DNA of 64,000 nucleotides from the NCBI RefSeq assembly GCF_009720735.1, contig NZ_WNKU01000005.1, positions 1-64,000 of the forward strand, read 5' to 3'. Under the pieces are notes generated by a model. It worked only from the letters and a program-made list of their open reading frames with translations. It was not told the origin of the DNA and made no database searches. The stretch is from Heliobacterium mobile. GTDB taxonomy: Bacteria > Bacillota > Desulfitobacteriia > Heliobacteriales > Heliobacteriaceae. This document shows, piece after piece, positions 61,175 through 64,000 of this stretch. Made by a program: the position numbers and the translations under genes. How positions within the stretch are numbered: the first letter of the stretch is position 1; each line of letters opens with the position of its first letter.

Positions 61175-61351
61175 ATGAGTGAGAACAGCAACGACAAAAA
61201 TATGGATCTGATGCGTAAGATCATTGAACAGAAAAAAGCGAAAAGCGCCAGCCAGGGACATAAAAAAGGAGCTAAAGATGGACAAAGCGGACCCGTTTTT
61301 GCCCGTCCCGGCGTAAAGACCCGTAAACAGGGTGGCCTCTTTGATAAATAG
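61175..61351 (+). CDS. Small basic protein upstream of tex, 58 residues
   Basis: Starts MSENSNDKNMDLMRKIIEQK and ends FARPGVKTRKQGGLFDK. AAAGGAA is eight bases upstream of the ATG, and a promoter-like element precedes it. It is very Lys/Gln/Gly rich, hydrophilic and probably disordered or RNA-bound. It is likely in one unit with tex, although a stem-loop separates them. No family is recognised. Confidence 0.6.
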   Translation: MSENSNDKNMDLMRKIIEQKKAKSASQGHKKGAKDGQSGPVFARPGVKTRKQGGLFDK

Positions 61352-61367
61352 GGGTGCCAGGGCGACC

Positions 61368-61394
61368 CTTGAGGGTATGCCGACCCTCAAGGTA
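61368..61394 (+). other. Stem-loop between the small gene and tex
   Basis: CCTTGAGGGT / ACCCTCAAGG perfect ten-base stem with a six-base loop and no T tract, placed just before the tex ribosome site. It may be a processing or attenuation element. Confidence 0.5.
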
Positions 61395-61417
61395 TTCAGC
61401 GATAAAGGAGAGGTACC

Positions 61418-63577
61418 TTGTTTTCTGAGATTATTGCCAAGGAACTGGGATTAAAGCAGTCTAACACGGCCAAAGCGATTGAATTGCTCGATGAGGGAAA
61501 TACGATTCCCTTTATCGCCCGATACCGCAAAGAAGCCACTGGAGAAATGGATGAAAACCAGCTTCGTGAACTGGCTGACCGGCTTACGTACTTAAGAAAC
61601 TTAACCCAGCGTAAGGAAGAAGTACAACGAACCATCGAAGAGCAAGGCAAGTGGTCTGCTGAATTAGCTTCTGCCCTGAATAAAGCGAAGACGCTAGCTG
61701 AGGTAGAAGATATCTATCTGCCCTACCGGCCTAAGCGTAAAACTCGCGCCAGCCAGGCTAGGGAGCGGGGGCTGGAGCCGCTGGCTCGGATCATCCGCGC
61801 TCAGGAGATCCGCCAAGGAACACCCGAAGAAGTCGCCGCATCTTACGTCAACCCGGAAAAAGAAGTGCCCGACGCAAAGGCGGCACTGCAAGGTGCCTTG
61901 GACATCATCGCCGAAGAGGTGGCTGAAGAGGCCGACATCCGCCGCTGGATCCGGGAATTCACCTTCCGAAAAGGCGTGCTGCAATCAAAAGCTGCCGACG
62001 GTTCTGTTTCAACAGCTTATGATATGTATTACGATTATCATGAGCCCGTCGCAAAAATCCCGCCGCACCGTGTCCTGGCGATCAACCGAGGTGAGCGGGA
62101 AAAGGTCTTAAAGGTGAAAATCGAGGTGGAAGGGGAGGCGGTGAGCCGCTTTCTGGAAAACCGGATCCTCAGCCGCCCATCCATCTTCTCAGGCCTCCTC
62201 AAAGATACGCTGCAAGACAGTTACAAACGCCTCTTGGCCCCAGCCATGGAGCGGGAATTGCGCAGCGAAATGACGGAAAAAGCGGAAGAGCAGGCCATGA
62301 AGGTCTTTCAGGCCAACCTGAAGAACCTGCTCATGCAGCCGCCCATCGGCCGTAGCCGTGTCCTCAGCATCGATCCGGGCTTTCGAACGGGTTGCAAATG
62401 GGCGGCCCTCTCAGAGACAGGCAGCCTAGCGGAAGTCGGCGTCATCTATCCCCATGAACCACAGAAAAAGTGGGACGATGCCAAGCGGAGCATTCGGGAT
62501 GTGGTGAAAAAGTATGGCATCGAACTTATCGCCATCGGCAATGGTACGGCCAGCCGGGAGACAGAAGCGCTGGTGGCGGAGACGATCCGGGACATGGAAT
62601 TGCCGGTCCAGTTTATCATCGTCAGCGAAGCCGGGGCATCGGTATACTCGGCATCTCCCTTAGCGGGCGAAGAGTTTCCTCAGTTTGACCTCTCCTTGCG
62701 CAGCGCCGTTTCCATCGGCCGCCGATTGCAAGATCCCCTAGCGGAACTGGTGAAGATCGAGCCGAAAGCACTTGGTGTAGGCCAGTATCAACACGATATG
62801 AACCAAAAGCGACTGGAAGAAACATTGGGAGCTGTCGTTGAATCCTGTGTCAATACAGTCGGCGTGGACCTGAATACAGCTTCACCATCGCTCCTGCGCT
62901 ATGTAGCCGGCGTCTCGCCTCAAGTGGCCAAGAACATCGTCGCCTACCGGGAGGAAAAGGGAGCTTTCCGCAAACGAGCGGAATTGAAGAAAGTCAGCCG
63001 CCTAGGGCCGCAAGCCTTCCAACAGTGCGCTGGTTTCGTCCGTATCCCTGACGGGGACAATCCCTTGGAAAACACACCGGTTCACCCTGAGTCCTATGAT
63101 GGTGCGGTCACACTACTGAAAGCCTTAGGCTTTGTCCCTGCTGACATCAAAGGGCCTCGACACAGTGAACTGAAGGCTGCCTTGAGCAAAGTCGATACGG
63201 CAACGATGTCCCAAGTGACGGGATTGGGAATTCCTACGTTGAAGGATATCATCGAGGCTCTGATGAAACCGGGACGCGACCCTCGAGAAGACCTGCCCAA
63301 ACCGCGTTTTTCTTCGGACATCTTGTCTATTGAAAACCTAAAAGAAGGCATGATCCTCCAGGGGACGGTACGCAACGTCGTCGATTTTGGCGCCTTTGTC
63401 GATATCGGCGTCAAGCATGACGGCCTCGTGCACATCTCCCAGTTGGCCGACAAGTTCATCCGCCATCCCATGGAAGTGGTCGCTGTCGGTGATATTGTCA
63501 CAGTCGCCGTCTTGTCTGTGGACCGCCAGCGGGAGCGGGTGGGACTGACGATGAAGGGTGTACCCCAGCAGGCATAG
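61418..63577 (+). CDS. tex: Tex, S1-domain RNA-binding transcription accessory protein
   Basis: 719 residues, full length for Tex. N-terminal helical region with EGNTIPFIARYRKEATGEMDE, YqgF-like nuclease fold (VLSIDPGFRTGCKWAALSETG), helix-hairpin-helix (DLNTASPSLLRYVAGVSPQVAKNIVAYR region), and a C-terminal S1 domain (GMILQGTVRNVVDFGAFVDIGVKHDGLVHISQL region). Binds nucleic acid and influences transcription and stress tolerance. TTG start with AAGGAGAGG upstream. Confidence 0.96.
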   Translation: MFSEIIAKELGLKQSNTAKAIELLDEGNTIPFIARYRKEATGEMDENQLRELADRLTYLRNLTQRKEEVQRTIEEQGKWSAELASALNKAKTLAEVEDIYLPYRPKRKTRASQARERGLEPLARIIRAQEIRQGTPEEVAASYVNPEKEVPDAKAALQGALDIIAEEVAEEADIRRWIREFTFRKGVLQSKAADGSVSTAYDMYYDYHEPVAKIPPHRVLAINRGEREKVLKVKIEVEGEAVSRFLENRILSRPSIFSGLLKDTLQDSYKRLLAPAMERELRSEMTEKAEEQAMKVFQANLKNLLMQPPIGRSRVLSIDPGFRTGCKWAALSETGSLAEVGVIYPHEPQKKWDDAKRSIRDVVKKYGIELIAIGNGTASRETEALVAETIRDMELPVQFIIVSEAGASVYSASPLAGEEFPQFDLSLRSAVSIGRRLQDPLAELVKIEPKALGVGQYQHDMNQKRLEETLGAVVESCVNTVGVDLNTASPSLLRYVAGVSPQVAKNIVAYREEKGAFRKRAELKKVSRLGPQAFQQCAGFVRIPDGDNPLENTPVHPESYDGAVTLLKALGFVPADIKGPRHSELKAALSKVDTATMSQVTGLGIPTLKDIIEALMKPGRDPREDLPKPRFSSDILSIENLKEGMILQGTVRNVVDFGAFVDIGVKHDGLVHISQLADKFIRHPMEVVAVGDIVTVAVLSVDRQRERVGLTMKGVPQQA

Positions 63578-63656
63578 CCCGAATCGTTAGGTTACAACCT
63601 GTCCATAGATTAAAGGAGCAGAAGAGTCTAAACGAAATGCAACCGTTTGATAAGTA

Positions 63657-63706
63657 AAAGAGAAACTCCTTGATAGGAAGTCTCCTATGCAAGGAGTTTC
63701 TCTTTT
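63657..63706. terminator. Bidirectional terminator after tex
   Basis: AAAAGAGAAACTCCTTG / CAAGGAGTTTCTCTTTT perfect 17-base stem with an inner ATAGGA / TCCTAT pairing. A and T flanks allow termination from both sides. Confidence 0.9.
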
Positions 63707-63928
63707 CGATCTACCATTTCAGCGATGAGTCGGGATTCGGTGACTTCGGAATCCGTTTACAGACGTACGCCAGGACGATGACGCCGTCCAGACCATACGT
63801 TTCGGTGCAAAATTGTGTGTCATCAGGTGTGGTGGCGGTAATAGGGGGTCTTGAAGGAAACCGGCGAACGGGTGACTTGATCAGATATGCATTAAGATTA
63901 CTATTTTTATGATAACAAGAGTTCCAAC

Positions 63929-63952
63929 GGATTGTAAATACAATTACAATCC
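63929..63952. repeat. Inverted repeat, possible operator
   Basis: GGATTGTAA - six bases - TTACAATCC is perfect. Its half-site ATTGTAA also forms the palindrome over the spoVG promoter at 7262-7275. Confidence 0.45.
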
Positions 63953-64000
63953 TTGTGTGGGAAAAATTTCTTTGTAGTGCGATGGGAAACAACCTACTAT

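Larger units (their letters stand above)
63578..64000. other. Region downstream of tex
   Basis: After the terminator I see no convincing gene. A minus-strand frame (63711-63992) is open but starts at a TTG without a usable ribosome site. An inverted repeat lies at 63929-63952. The next gene is probably beyond the window. Confidence 0.45.

Noticed and set aside
63711-63992. A 93-codon minus-strand frame after tex
   Set aside because: TTG start without usable ribosome site; composition is not protein-like; it contains the inverted repeat.

Overview
The window reads as chromosome of an anaerobic, probably spore-forming member of the Bacillota (class Clostridia or a relative). The reasons are Firmicute-style Shine-Dalgarno sites with many TTG and GTG starts, two SpoVG genes, a YcdB/YcdC-type secreted protein, a type III pantothenate kinase, ferredoxin-dependent 2-oxoacid oxidoreductase and a three-gene SdhCAB complex. 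No species can be named from the sequence alone. Gene density is high. No insertion sequence, prophage, CRISPR array or tRNA was seen.

Layout. 1-182 is the 3' end of a 23S rRNA gene, with no 5S gene before the terminator at 341-380. 0.4-7.9 kb is a visibly AT-richer accessory stretch: uvsE, a PemK/MazF-like toxin, a PAS-PAS-GGDEF protein with a degenerate GGDEF motif, a secreted YcdB-like protein, a soluble chemoreceptor, a histidine kinase remnant and two overlapping spoVG genes. 7.9-17.6 kb holds housekeeping and envelope genes (aldo/keto reductase, nitrilase-family amidase, phosphodiester glycosidase, coaX, MBL-fold hydrolase, an ABC-2 permease without its ATPase).

17.7-34.9 kb is a lactate/2-oxoacid region: a four-subunit 2-oxoacid:ferredoxin oxidoreductase, two lactate permeases, a FadR/LldR-type regulator, LutC, a fused LutB-LutA protein, a GlcD-type flavoprotein and a GlcF-type Fe-S protein. 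Four TGGTCTGACCA-like sites lie upstream of the two permease genes and of lutC and suggest one shared regulon. A ResA-like thioredoxin lipoprotein and a thioredoxin-reductase homologue without a visible NADPH motif follow.

36.0-47.9 kb encodes nearly all of the methylmalonyl-CoA (Wood-Werkman) route between fumarate and propionyl-CoA: SdhCAB, SucCD, both mutase subunits, the epimerase, and the carboxyltransferase, biotin carrier and 5S-like subunits of a transcarboxylase. With the lactate genes this points to conversion of lactate to propionate plus acetate, or to the reverse direction in a syntroph.

48-64 kb holds an L,D-transpeptidase, a broken di-haem cytochrome c peroxidase, a transmembrane chemoreceptor, and a tightly coupled five-gene operon (circularly permuted ATP-grasp, alpha-E protein, transglutaminase, two succinylglutamate-desuccinylase/aspartoacylase-like enzymes). 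That operon is the best candidate here for an uncharacterised biochemical system. An rRNA methyltransferase, a cNMP-binding-domain/SLC13 transporter fusion, two tiny conserved-looking genes and tex close the window.
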